Assembly: GCF_016735595.1 (NCBI RefSeq) | Contig: NZ_JAERRB010000001.1 | Coordinates: 434,001 to 498,000, forward strand | Length of the DNA: 64,000 bases | Origin: Chryseolinea lacunae | GTDB taxonomy: Bacteria; Bacteroidota; Bacteroidia; Cytophagales; Cyclobacteriaceae | Direction of reading: 5' to 3' | In this document: piece after piece, positions 1 to 8,708 of the stretch | Position numbering within the stretch: the first letter of the stretch is position 1 | Layout: every line of letters begins with the position of its first letter | Notes under the pieces: generated by a model | The model's input: only the letters and a program-made list of their open reading frames with translations | What the model was told of the DNA's origin: nothing | Database searches by the model: none | Translations under genes and position numbers: made by a program

Positions 1-1
1 T

Positions 2-586
2 TTGAAACACTTCTCCTTCAACCCCGGCAAGCTGATACTGCTACTGGCCGCATGTTATTTTATACTGAAAATCGCGACGTCCTATCTCTACAACAATAGC
101 CAGACCGAGCTGACCGAGCTTGGGCAATCGCTCGCCATTGTAGACCACCAGGTGGACTCCCTCAAAACCATTCGCAACAAAATCGAACTATACGATTCGC
201 TACGGCATTTGAAACCCCAGGGCAACCTCGACAACCCCTACGAATTGAGCGAGGACACAAAAACAATGTTACGCACGGGTTCGCTGGACAAGGAGCAGAT
301 GGCGTTGGCCGTAGACTCGCTCGGGCGCAGCATTGCCTTCCGCGAGCATGCTTTCGATTCGACCTCGCCCGACTACAGCTTTGCCTTCAGGCAGCGATTG
401 GATAGCCTCTATGTAAAGCTGAACATGTCGCTCATCAAAAATCTGGAGCAACAAAAAGCAATTTCAGAAAATGGAATCTTTTTGCTTGACGCATTCGAGT
501 TGCTGGCAAAGATCCTGTTCGGACTGGCCATCGTTGTGCTGGTGGTGTGGGCTGTGAAGACAAGCTTTGGAACGAGGCCGCAGTGA
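2..586 (+). CDS. Hypothetical membrane protein with two transmembrane ends (possibly 5'-truncated)
   Basis: Not recognised. The reading frame is open from the first bases of the window and the only visible start is TTG at position 2, so the true start may lie to the left. The 194-residue product has a hydrophobic segment at about residues 10-30 and a second at about 163-186, separated by a charged, probably coiled-coil middle with regular Leu/Ile spacing. This suggests a protein anchored at both ends with a roughly 130-residue loop between. It ends 14 bp from the converging di-iron gene. No family is proposed. Confidence 0.6.
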   Translation: MKHFSFNPGKLILLLAACYFILKIATSYLYNNSQTELTELGQSLAIVDHQVDSLKTIRNKIELYDSLRHLKPQGNLDNPYELSEDTKTMLRTGSLDKEQMALAVDSLGRSIAFREHAFDSTSPDYSFAFRQRLDSLYVKLNMSLIKNLEQQKAISENGIFLLDAFELLAKILFGLAIVVLVVWAVKTSFGTRPQ

Positions 587-599
587 TTGTGGAATGCGT

Positions 600-1160
600 T
601 TACTTTCTGCAATAGCCGTCCGATTTCTCGACGGGATATTTTTTATCGAGATCTATATTGTTGAAGGGATTTTCTTTTCCCCAGGAGAACAGTTTTTCGA
701 AGAGCGGAAGCAGCTTATTGGTTTTTATCTTCTCGAGGAAGTACACTTCATGTTCCTTTTCCTTGATGCCCATGTCGTATAGCAACTGGTCGTGCGTGTG
801 GATGCCCACCTGGTTGAAAAACTGTTTCATCCGAAAATATTCACACACGTTGCCGCTTTCCAGCCGGCCAGCAAAATAGAACGGCATAAACCATCCGATC
901 ACATAGCAGCTTGCGGATATAATCTTTCCGATCACGTGAAAACGAAACTCATAGCGCTTTGAAACGGGAATGTTGTATTGCTGCATGATGCTGAGCACTT
1001 CCTTCCGGTGGTTCCATTCGTCAATCTCGATCTGGTGGATCTCCTTTTTCTGATTGGCATCCTTCACCGAGCCGGCATGTCCCTGATAGGCAAATGCGGC
1101 GGCCTTTTCGGCGGAGTAAGCTTTTTTCAATAGATCAACAAGTTCGGCCTGAAGCTGCAT
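600..1160 (-). CDS. Ferritin-like di-iron protein (COQ7/demethoxyubiquinone hydroxylase-like)
   Basis: The 186-residue protein has the outline of a four-helix di-iron carboxylate protein. A Glu lies in the first helix (YSAEKAAAFAY, about residue 18), an ExxH motif in the second (DEWNH, about 48-51) and another in a late helix (KEKEHEVYF, about 132-137). This pattern matches COQ7-type hydroxylases and related ferritin-like proteins. A hydrophobic stretch near residues 82-97 could touch the membrane, as in COQ7. A respiratory bacterium of this group uses menaquinone, so a literal ubiquinone role is doubtful. The fold is fairly safe and the substrate is unknown. Confidence 0.65.
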   Translation of the reverse strand: MQLQAELVDLLKKAYSAEKAAAFAYQGHAGSVKDANQKKEIHQIEIDEWNHRKEVLSIMQQYNIPVSKRYEFRFHVIGKIISASCYVIGWFMPFYFAGRLESGNVCEYFRMKQFFNQVGIHTHDQLLYDMGIKEKEHEVYFLEKIKTNKLLPLFEKLFSWGKENPFNNIDLDKKYPVEKSDGYCRK

Positions 1161-1365
1161 GGCTATCGTATGTTAAAGGGTACGGCCATAAAGGTAATCC
1201 GGCAATTGATATGAACCATGCGTTTTTGTTATGAGAGGGGCTGTTTTCCCAGCTACGGGCCACCATCCAACCTGTGGCCATCCCAGGCCTGCAAAATTCC
1301 TTTGCTCGCGTTTACCTTTTTGCCGCTATCCCCATCCATACACGCAAAAACGTTACGCCAACCCT

Positions 1366-3516
1366 ATGCGCAAAGCTCTACTCTCGCTCCTGCTCGTTTT
1401 CTCGATCGCTGTTACCCACGCCCAAAAGCAATTCTGGGGCACCACCAGTTCGGGAGGCGCCCACCAAAACGGCTTCATCTTCAAGACCGACTCCATTGGC
1501 AACAACCTGGAAATCATTCATAGTTTCGAAAGCGCCGTAGATGGCGAGAACATTGGCGCGCTGCTGCTGGCCAGCAACAACAAGCTCTACGGTCTTGCCG
1601 CCTCAGGCGGACGGCCCGGTGCTGGCGCATTTGGAGGCGGAACCTTTTTTGAGTATGACCTCGACACTGATCGCTTTCGCGTGGTGGCGCGCTTTGGTCC
1701 CGACAACACAAACTTCCCCAACGTTTTCACGCCGCGTGCCGAAGGGGTTCCAGGCCTCACCGAAGTTTCGCCGGGCTTGCTCTACGGCTTGTTGCAGCAA
1801 GGGCAGTATGTGTTTTCATATAACATCAACACCGGCGTGTTTGGCCATCCTTTCGATTTGCCGCTCTATCAGGGAGGCACCACCAACAGCACGCTTCACA
1901 ACCGCCTCGCCGAAGCGTTCTATAAAGCCGCCGATGGAAATCTGTATGCCGCAAGCCCCACCAACTCAAGCTGTCCTATTCCTAACCCGAACATGGGGTC
2001 CATCATTCAGGTGAAGCCGGCTACCAACGCGCTCACCATACGTCACAAAAGCAGTTGTCTTGTGGATGCGGGCTTTATTTACAACGGCCGTTTTGCCGAA
2101 GTGAGTGGCAAACTCTACTCCACCACACAACTGGGTGGTGTCAACAACAAGGGCGTGATCTTCGAATACAACATCGCGGCCAACACCTACACCAAGCTGC
2201 ACGATTTTGCGGGAGGTGTTTATGCCTACGAACCCTCGTCGCTGGTGGTGGGCAAGAACGGCAAGCTCTATGGCACGGCCCATGGTGGTGGGGTGCCCGA
2301 ACCCAACCTGCCCTCCGGAGGCGGCATCCTCTATGAATTTGATCTCACCACCAACACCTTTGTCAACAAGCACAATTTCCTGATAGAGAATTCGTGGGTG
2401 GGTGGCATGGGCACTTTTCCTTCGGGTCTTGTGGCAAGCACCAACGGAAAAATCTATGGCGTCACCGAGTTTGGCGTGTTTGAATACAACACCGTGACCG
2501 AAGAAGCGCGCGTGGCCGGGCGCTTTAACGACCGTGGCTTTGCGCCCTCGCTGTTGCAAGTGTGTCGCAAGCCTGCCTATCAATATCCCGCAGCCCTGAC
2601 CTACGACATTTGCAAGGACGCCGCATTTTCGCTCGACCTGTCCAGCACCAACGCCACGTCTGTGACCTGGAAACACAACGGTGTGTTGGATGCATCGCGA
2701 ACCACTACCCTGCTCAGCATCCCTTCGTTCGACGCGGACGATGCGGGCACATGGCAGTGCACGCTCACCAACGAATGCGGCACCACCGTGGCACAAACCA
2801 TCACGCTGTCACTCAACCAACCGTCACAACCCGCGATCACGCCCAGCGGCCCCACAACCTTTTGTGCAGGCGAGAACGTTACGCTGTCGGCACCCGATGG
2901 CTTCCATGAATATGCATGGTCGAATGGTGAAACAACGCGCGCCATTGAAGTGAGCGAAAGTGGCGCGTTCAGTGTGATCGTGAGCAACGGTTGCGAAAGC
3001 CCCGCATCAAACGTCACCACAGTGACGGTGAATGCGCTGCCGGCGGCACCTGTAAAAATTGAGGCTCCATCTTTTAATATTCTGAAAGCAATCGGCACCA
3101 GCGCTTCCTATGCCTGGACGTTGAACGACGTGCTGCTGAATGCACACACGGCCGAGATCAACGTGACACAATCCGGAACCTACACGGTGCGCGGTATTAG
3201 CGCCGACGGATGTTTGTCGTCAGGGTTTGCATCGTTGTCGTTTATTGTCACGGCTATGGAGGTGGATGCTAAGGATGCTGTTGTTGTCTATCCTAATCCA
3301 AGCCGGGGTGTGGTGCATGTGCAGGTCAGCAACAATCTTCGGGGACAAGCGGAGGTGTCGGTGTTTGACACTATGGGAAGTTTAGTTTTTTCGCAGGGGG
3401 TTCGTTTCGATGATGAAGCGAGTACGATCAATCTTGAGGGGCTTCCTTCGGGGTTGTATCATTTGATGTTGCGGAAGGGTGAGAATTTGGTGTTGAAGAA
3501 AATTGTGTTGCGGTAG
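1366..3516 (+). CDS. Secreted GloVer-repeat/Ig-like protein with T9SS C-terminal sorting domain
   Basis: The start at 1366 is chosen because it opens a clean signal peptide (MRKALLSLLLVFSIAVTHAQ). The longer frame to 1231 adds a non-signal leader. The 716-residue product has an N-terminal half of repeated units with 'GGxxxxGxIFxxD' and 'NGKLYG' cores, typical of GloVer-type (TIGR03803) propeller repeats. An Ig-like segment follows at about 430-590. The end is a type A T9SS sorting domain: VYPNPSRG, then SVFDTMG, then a GLPSGLYHL and KKIVLR finish. It is therefore predicted to cross the outer membrane by T9SS. Binding target unknown. Confidence 0.85.
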   Translation: MRKALLSLLLVFSIAVTHAQKQFWGTTSSGGAHQNGFIFKTDSIGNNLEIIHSFESAVDGENIGALLLASNNKLYGLAASGGRPGAGAFGGGTFFEYDLDTDRFRVVARFGPDNTNFPNVFTPRAEGVPGLTEVSPGLLYGLLQQGQYVFSYNINTGVFGHPFDLPLYQGGTTNSTLHNRLAEAFYKAADGNLYAASPTNSSCPIPNPNMGSIIQVKPATNALTIRHKSSCLVDAGFIYNGRFAEVSGKLYSTTQLGGVNNKGVIFEYNIAANTYTKLHDFAGGVYAYEPSSLVVGKNGKLYGTAHGGGVPEPNLPSGGGILYEFDLTTNTFVNKHNFLIENSWVGGMGTFPSGLVASTNGKIYGVTEFGVFEYNTVTEEARVAGRFNDRGFAPSLLQVCRKPAYQYPAALTYDICKDAAFSLDLSSTNATSVTWKHNGVLDASRTTTLLSIPSFDADDAGTWQCTLTNECGTTVAQTITLSLNQPSQPAITPSGPTTFCAGENVTLSAPDGFHEYAWSNGETTRAIEVSESGAFSVIVSNGCESPASNVTTVTVNALPAAPVKIEAPSFNILKAIGTSASYAWTLNDVLLNAHTAEINVTQSGTYTVRGISADGCLSSGFASLSFIVTAMEVDAKDAVVVYPNPSRGVVHVQVSNNLRGQAEVSVFDTMGSLVFSQGVRFDDEASTINLEGLPSGLYHLMLRKGENLVLKKIVLR

Positions 3517-3829
3517 TGATCTTTTGATTTCCTCTTTGTGAGGGTGTTGTGAGATAGTTGGGTTAGTGCGTTTTTTTTGTTTGTGTTTCATAGCTCCGCT
3601 CATGGCCGCGGGGGCCGCGCATGTCCCCATCAGGGCTTAACACTACCCGCACATGCCATTGCCAGGCCGAAGGTAGAGTTAGACCATGATGGGAACATGC
3701 TGGAAGTGGGTGTGAGTGTGTGGTGTGGGGTGCGTTAAGGTGACGTTGGAATGGATTGAGGCGGTGTGTGGTTTAGGTTGTGTTTTACTTGGGGGAGGCT
3801 GGTACTTAACTATTGAGGGTTGGTCATTT
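3517..3829. other. Convergent intergenic region holding one copy of a dispersed repeat
   Basis: This 313-bp gap lies between two converging genes. No supported gene is seen; frames here lack a family signature and have poor composition. The only recognisable element is the dispersed repeat at about 3631-3674. Confidence 0.6.
3631..3674 (+). repeat. Dispersed intergenic repeat, copy 1
   Basis: The sequence starting CAGGGCTTAACACTACC is closely matched at 48255-48300, with about four fifths identity by eye over some 45 bp. Shared blocks are CAGGG, CTTAAC, CCGCAC, TGCC and GGCCGAA. Both copies are intergenic and lie downstream of a gene, so it looks like an interspersed or REP-like element. Confidence 0.55.
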
Positions 3830-5341
3830 TTACTTGAAAATTTCGGTGAGGATTGTGGAGAGGTGTTGGGCGTCTTTGGCGTGGTAGTATTTGCCGCCTG
3901 TGGTTTGGGCGATGTGTTTCAGGTCGCCGTCGAAGAATGTGTTTTCGATGAGCATGACTTTGCCGGTGGCGTCTTTGCCATAGGGAACTGCGCCTTGCTT
4001 GCCTATACCGATAGTAAATATTTTTATGTTGGCGCGTCGCGCCATTTGGGCTGCTAACTGTGGGGTCATCACGCCGCCGGTGTTGTCGCCATCGCCGATC
4101 ATGACGAGGATTTTTTGTTGGGTGCTATCGGGAACAAAAGAATTTTGAGCAAGCCAGATGGCGTCGCCCATGGCGGTGCCGGATGCGCCTTTGATAAAGT
4201 CGATGTCGGTTAGCACTTTTCCGTTGTTGCACGGCTCGCTGTCGGGTGGGAACAAATGCCAGGCTTTCGCTGCAAAAACAATCATGCCCAGATCGCATAC
4301 ATTGGGACGTAACAGAAATTTTGCCAGGCCGCTTTTCACAACGACAAGCCGACTTGGCTTATAGTCTTCAAGCGACATAGAGGTCGACACATCAACGGCT
4401 ATGAATTTTGTTTTGTCGCGGGCGGGCATCACCACTTTGGGTTTGTTGGCGGCATCTGCTTTTGCAACCACTATTTTTTTTGACGACCGCAGTGTGCCGA
4501 CCTTGCCCGTTGTGGGATTGAAATAGTTGATGTTGATCTTATCTGTGAGATCGTAGGTTCCCGCCTGTTGAAATGTGAGCGCGTAGGTAAAGATTCTATC
4601 GGTTTCAAGCTGACCTCGTCTCAGTGCATTGTGATCTTTAATATCGCGCAGCCTCACCACCGCGCCATCCACGACTAGCTGCGGTGGGGTTAAGGGAAAA
4701 AGAAGCCCTTTGCCACGAAGGGTGACATAGTAGTTGACCAGCTCGCCGGCCTTCGGGTTTTCCGACAGTCGCTCGTCGATGCTGAAGTCACCGACAATGT
4801 TGAACTCTCCCGATTTAAGCGAAGTTGCCACAGCCGGCAGCGGGTTCACGTTTATGGTGACCGGATCAGATTTGAACGTGAGGGTGTCACTCGGCCCATA
4901 AATGGTTGGGGAGCCGAGTTTAGGTTGCAGCAGTTTCAGCTTGAGCGCCGGAAAGTGAACGTCCTGAGGTTTGAAGGGACAATAGCTTGCGCGATAGATG
5001 CAATATATCATAGCGCTGTCGCCGGCAATGCTTTTCCGTTCGCCCACCACCTCCTGTAGACGGGAGTCGACCTGGAAGCAATGACTCACCGCCAGCCCGG
5101 AGGTTTGCAGGTCAAACAGTTGTTGCGGGAGATCATAGAACCGAACGGGCGCACGGTTGTCGTGATACACGTTCAAATCAAGCGACACCGTGGTGCATTC
5201 ACCTTGCATAAGGGTATCGCGGTTCGTCGTGAGTGTGAATGATACTTTGGGGTCGGGATATTTTTCGAGCTGTTTTGTCTGGGCGCAGAGAATAATGGGG
5301 AAACACCACGCCAGGATAGAAAACCGGATATCGTTCAACAT
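3830..5341 (-). CDS. Secreted BatD-like/von Willebrand A fusion protein
   Basis: The start at 5341 gives a signal peptide (MLNDIRFSILAWCFPIILCAQ); the in-frame extension to 5410 does not. Residues 25-310 resemble the BatD (oxygen-tolerance) family with its repeated beta-sandwich segments (e.g. GDFSIDERLSENPKAGE). Residues 320-500 form a VWA domain with an intact MIDAS: DVSTSMS, a Thr in GTAMGDA, and GDGDN. BatA/B (VWA) and BatD are normally separate proteins of one operon, so a single-chain fusion is unusual. It is expected to be periplasmic or surface exposed. No MoxR ATPase or other Bat gene is nearby. Exact function unknown. Confidence 0.75.
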   Translation of the reverse strand: MLNDIRFSILAWCFPIILCAQTKQLEKYPDPKVSFTLTTNRDTLMQGECTTVSLDLNVYHDNRAPVRFYDLPQQLFDLQTSGLAVSHCFQVDSRLQEVVGERKSIAGDSAMIYCIYRASYCPFKPQDVHFPALKLKLLQPKLGSPTIYGPSDTLTFKSDPVTINVNPLPAVATSLKSGEFNIVGDFSIDERLSENPKAGELVNYYVTLRGKGLLFPLTPPQLVVDGAVVRLRDIKDHNALRRGQLETDRIFTYALTFQQAGTYDLTDKININYFNPTTGKVGTLRSSKKIVVAKADAANKPKVVMPARDKTKFIAVDVSTSMSLEDYKPSRLVVVKSGLAKFLLRPNVCDLGMIVFAAKAWHLFPPDSEPCNNGKVLTDIDFIKGASGTAMGDAIWLAQNSFVPDSTQQKILVMIGDGDNTGGVMTPQLAAQMARRANIKIFTIGIGKQGAVPYGKDATGKVMLIENTFFDGDLKHIAQTTGGKYYHAKDAQHLSTILTEIFK

Positions 5342-5437
5342 AATGTCTGGTTTAGGTATTCTAAAGTACACTCTTTTTGAAAAATATATGCCACCGGTCT
5401 CCTCACCCAACAGAAACTTCGACTATTTTACATACCA

Positions 5438-5956
5438 ATGAAGACCCACCCTCTCCTCATGTTGATGCTGTTGGCACAAACGGCTTTTGGTCAAGCGGCC
5501 GTGGTGCAGCCGAAAGGCGACAGCCTGGTGGTGCTGGAGAAAGACATTGTTACCGACCTGTTTGCCCTCGGCACAACACCCCTGCAACACCTCACGCAAG
5601 GCACCCAACCCAAGCCTGCCATCGAAAAGCAGCCCGTCCGAAACCTGCACGACAACACCCGCATCGACACGGCCTTCCGGCTCGCGTTCGACAAAGACAT
5701 CTTCATCGCATTGAAGTCGTTCGACGGATCGAACAAAGTGATTCATGCCGATGTGGAGTCAACCCTTTTCAGTACGCGTCATGGCGTCCGTGTAGGCATG
5801 ACCAAGGATGAGGTAACGAAAACGCTGGCTGTCTATAAACTCGCGTCCATTCCCAAATACCTGGTGCTTCGCGACCCCGCCACATCGCACTATGTGATTC
5901 TCTACTTCAAGGGCGACGTGCTTGTGTTTGTGGAATACTTTGCCCCTGCGCGATGA
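5438..5956 (+). CDS. Hypothetical secreted protein
   Basis: Not recognised. The 172-residue product begins with a signal peptide (MKTHPLLMLMLLAQTAFGQ). The C-terminal half has a short alpha/beta pattern (GVRVGMTKDEVTKTL, then YVILYFKGDVLVFVEYF). The 'GMTKDEV' step resembles the BamE/SmpA-type start of a small outer-membrane or periplasmic domain, but this is only a local likeness. It is divergent from the VWA gene, with 96 bp between the starts. Confidence 0.65.
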   Translation: MKTHPLLMLMLLAQTAFGQAAVVQPKGDSLVVLEKDIVTDLFALGTTPLQHLTQGTQPKPAIEKQPVRNLHDNTRIDTAFRLAFDKDIFIALKSFDGSNKVIHADVESTLFSTRHGVRVGMTKDEVTKTLAVYKLASIPKYLVLRDPATSHYVILYFKGDVLVFVEYFAPAR

Positions 5957-6137
5957 GCAACCCAACCCTAAAAATCAGTTACTGATTGCCGGTGTGAGGC
6001 GGGTACAATCGATTGTGAGGTTAACTTCATTTCAAGCGTTTGCATAGACGGAATATGCGATTAACGTACATCGGCGCCTGTCTCTCGCCCGGCTGTGATA
6101 TTTTTGTGTTGACACGTGAAGTAATTCACCTACAAAC

Positions 6138-6341
6138 ATGATCCGTATGTCAACTCGTAACGATATCGTCAGAAAAGCATCTTTGTTCACCATGAACGGA
6201 CTGGCAGACCCCAGACTGATGCCTCAACCCATTGCCCACGAAGACGCCAGCCGCAGAGAAACAACAACACCCGACACCATGAACGTGTGGCGTGGATTGT
6301 TTCAGCGTTTGTTCGGTCGCATGAGCAAGGGCAACGCCTGA
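6138..6341 (+). CDS. Small hypothetical protein
   Basis: A 67-codon frame opens at ATG 6138, with an alternative ATG at 6147. The product is basic and has an amphipathic C-terminal helix (MNVWRGLFQRLFGRM). No family is recognised. It stands alone between the secreted protein and the converging GH31 gene. Support is the codon composition and the lack of a better frame on the other strand, so it could be spurious. Confidence 0.4.
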   Translation: MIRMSTRNDIVRKASLFTMNGLADPRLMPQPIAHEDASRRETTTPDTMNVWRGLFQRLFGRMSKGNA

Positions 6342-6389
6342 GCACGTTTGTTAAACATTGCGCGTGATGGGTAAACATCGCGCGTCGGC

Positions 6390-8708
6390 TCATTCTACAA
6401 CTATTTCAATTTCTTTCTCCGTGCGCTTCACAAGCTGAATCGTAAAGGCATCTCCAGTCTTGCTGCGGGTCCATGCCACGGGTGTTTTCGTTGAGACCTT
6501 TTTGCTTCCTTCTGTAATAGCTTTGCCCTGATAGAAAACTTTCGGCTCACGTGAGGTACCATTCAAGGTTATCGAATAGGTTCTCTCCACACTGCTGCCT
6601 GCATAGTGCCCTTGCATGGCACCTACTTTCACCATGACCTTCCTATCCTTCTTGTTCCCTTCGCACGTTATGGTGGTTTTGCCTACCTCGCCTTGCTGAT
6701 ACTTTGTCGACACGCCGTCGTCTTCAAAGAGCGTAAACGTTGAGAGCGTGTCGGCAGGAAAAATTTCGAACATAAGTTGATCTGGCACGGTCGGGTCTAT
6801 CCATTCCGTTGCTTGTCGTGTCGGGATGATGGCGCCACTTTTCACGAACAGGGGCAACGTGTTGATGTCTGCTACATCGTAGGTGATGACGCCCCCGTTT
6901 TTAAAAACTTCGCCGGTGTTGTAGTCGATCCAATCATGACCTTGCGGAAGATAAATCTCCATCGTATTGAAGTCGCCATAAACAGGCGCCACCAGCATTT
7001 CATTTCCCAGCATGTATTGATACGGCCATGCATCCGACGAACAGATGTAGTCGTTCGGGAACGCCAGCAACATGGGGCGCACAATGGGCATGCCCGTTTG
7101 GTAGGTCACGTGTGCATAGGAATAGAGGTAGGGTAGCAGCCGGTAGCGCAGTTGCAGATATTTTCGTATGCTCGCTTCGGCGGTTTCGGTTTGCGTTGTC
7201 TCGGTCTTCTTCACCGCCGTGATGGTGTCTCTTCCCGTGATCCTGATCTTGTTCGTAAAATCAAACACATCGATGTTACCCGACCAGGGTTTGGGATTGT
7301 GCGATCGCGCAATAGCACTCAACGCTGTGAACTGATTCCAGCGTGCCTGCGCGCGCCAGCTTGCGGCCACCCCATCCGAACTCAAGTAGGTGTAGCCACT
7401 CAACGGCCCGAACGTGTTGTTGGTGGCCTTCAGTTGAAATCGCAGTTCATTCCACGACGACGATGCATCTTCGGTCCAGTGAAACGGATAGCGGCGGGCG
7501 CCGATCATGTTCTCCGTGGGGGCCACGCTGTAGCGAAAGTCCCAGGGGTTCAGGGCCACCGTTTTGCGGCATCCCAGAAACATCACGCGCTTGCCGGGTT
7601 GGTGTTGTTCGGTGAGGTTCCAGATGTAGCTGTCGGTAATGTCGTTGATGCGCGTGTCTTGCCAGCTACCCACAATGCCCATGTCGAGCTTTTGTTTGTA
7701 GGCGTTGTTCCAGGCAGCTTCGTCATATACCGTTTCGGTCCAGCCCTGATGTTTCCGGTTTTTAAAATCGGGCGCGCTGTGGTGAATCAGCATCACGTCG
7801 ATGTGAAGGGCTTTCAGTCTTTGAATCATCTCCTCGGGAGAGAAAGGTTTCGTGTAGCTCGATGACCAGTTCAGCGACTTTCCCCATGTGGTTTCCTTCT
7901 GCCCTTCGCAGCCATCGCCCCATTCAAAGTCGATAATCAAGTTATCGAGAGGAATGTTCTTCGCGCGAAACTGTTGCGCCACGTCCAGCAATTGCTGCTG
8001 TGTTCCATCGCAGGCGAGGTGTTGCGTTTGAAAAAAACCGTAGCCCTTGCGGGGCAATAGTGGTTCAGGACCGACGAGTGTGTTGTACTGCTCATAGATC
8101 GCGTCGTAGGATGGGCCGTAGATAAAGTACAGATCTTCCAGCACATCCTCTTCGAGGTAAACATCGGTGTAACGCTGAGTGGTGTGGTTATAGAACCAAT
8201 GTGCAAAGCGACTGTTCTTGTTCGATTCATTCAGGGCGCTAGCATTGTCGAAAAAAGTATAGCCGTCTTTGAACATGCCGTAGGCCGGTCCATCAGACGG
8301 AAAGAGTTTCTTTTTTCTATCAACCGACCACACGGTCCACGACAGGCCACGCTTGGCAATCTGCACAACGATCTTGCCGGTGTTGATGGTGAAGGTGTTT
8401 TTGTCTTCCTGTTTTGTATACGTCACTTCTTTCCACGGGGTGGTCTTTCCAATAGCAAAAGGGATGTCATACTGTACCGGAAACTTCTCCCCTTTCAAAT
8501 GCGAAATGCGCACGCGAAACATGGTGGGCGAATACAAGGAAACTTCAAGGCTATCCTGAAGCACCACTTTGGTCGAATAGAAAGTACTGGGCGATGATGG
8601 CTGGCCAAATCCAATCACACATTGAACACAGACCAACACCATCGCAAGCAATGCCTCACCTGTCATCATCATTATTTTATTACGGTTCATCATATTCTGA
8701 TTGTTCAT
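6390..8708 (-). CDS. Secreted glycoside hydrolase family 31 alpha-glucosidase-like enzyme
   Basis: The start at 8708 is chosen because its ATG overlaps the stop of the upstream GH2 gene (ATGA, translational coupling). It is followed by a signal sequence ending VIGFGQ; an in-frame ATG at 8693 is the alternative. The roughly 772-residue product has a GH31 N-terminal beta domain, then the barrel. The nucleophile region is GSWQDTRIND (Asp near residue 348) and the acid/base region is HWTEDASSSW (Asp near 413). GPLSGYTYLSSD follows. GH31 enzymes cleave alpha-linked glucose, xylose or galactose. Together with the upstream GH2 and the hydroxylysine-type fusion enzyme, removal of the alpha-1,2-glucose of Glc-Gal-hydroxylysine is a coherent guess. 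It is the last gene of the susC operon. Confidence 0.88.
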   Translation of the reverse strand: MNNQNMMNRNKIMMMTGEALLAMVLVCVQCVIGFGQPSSPSTFYSTKVVLQDSLEVSLYSPTMFRVRISHLKGEKFPVQYDIPFAIGKTTPWKEVTYTKQEDKNTFTINTGKIVVQIAKRGLSWTVWSVDRKKKLFPSDGPAYGMFKDGYTFFDNASALNESNKNSRFAHWFYNHTTQRYTDVYLEEDVLEDLYFIYGPSYDAIYEQYNTLVGPEPLLPRKGYGFFQTQHLACDGTQQQLLDVAQQFRAKNIPLDNLIIDFEWGDGCEGQKETTWGKSLNWSSSYTKPFSPEEMIQRLKALHIDVMLIHHSAPDFKNRKHQGWTETVYDEAAWNNAYKQKLDMGIVGSWQDTRINDITDSYIWNLTEQHQPGKRVMFLGCRKTVALNPWDFRYSVAPTENMIGARRYPFHWTEDASSSWNELRFQLKATNNTFGPLSGYTYLSSDGVAASWRAQARWNQFTALSAIARSHNPKPWSGNIDVFDFTNKIRITGRDTITAVKKTETTQTETAEASIRKYLQLRYRLLPYLYSYAHVTYQTGMPIVRPMLLAFPNDYICSSDAWPYQYMLGNEMLVAPVYGDFNTMEIYLPQGHDWIDYNTGEVFKNGGVITYDVADINTLPLFVKSGAIIPTRQATEWIDPTVPDQLMFEIFPADTLSTFTLFEDDGVSTKYQQGEVGKTTITCEGNKKDRKVMVKVGAMQGHYAGSSVERTYSITLNGTSREPKVFYQGKAITEGSKKVSTKTPVAWTRSKTGDAFTIQLVKRTEKEIEIVVE

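Noticed and set aside
6352-6385. A 14-bp direct repeat (TAAACATnGCGCGT, 20-bp period) between converging genes
   Set aside because: Only two copies, no promoter or gene start nearby, and no match elsewhere in the window; it could be a chance duplication.
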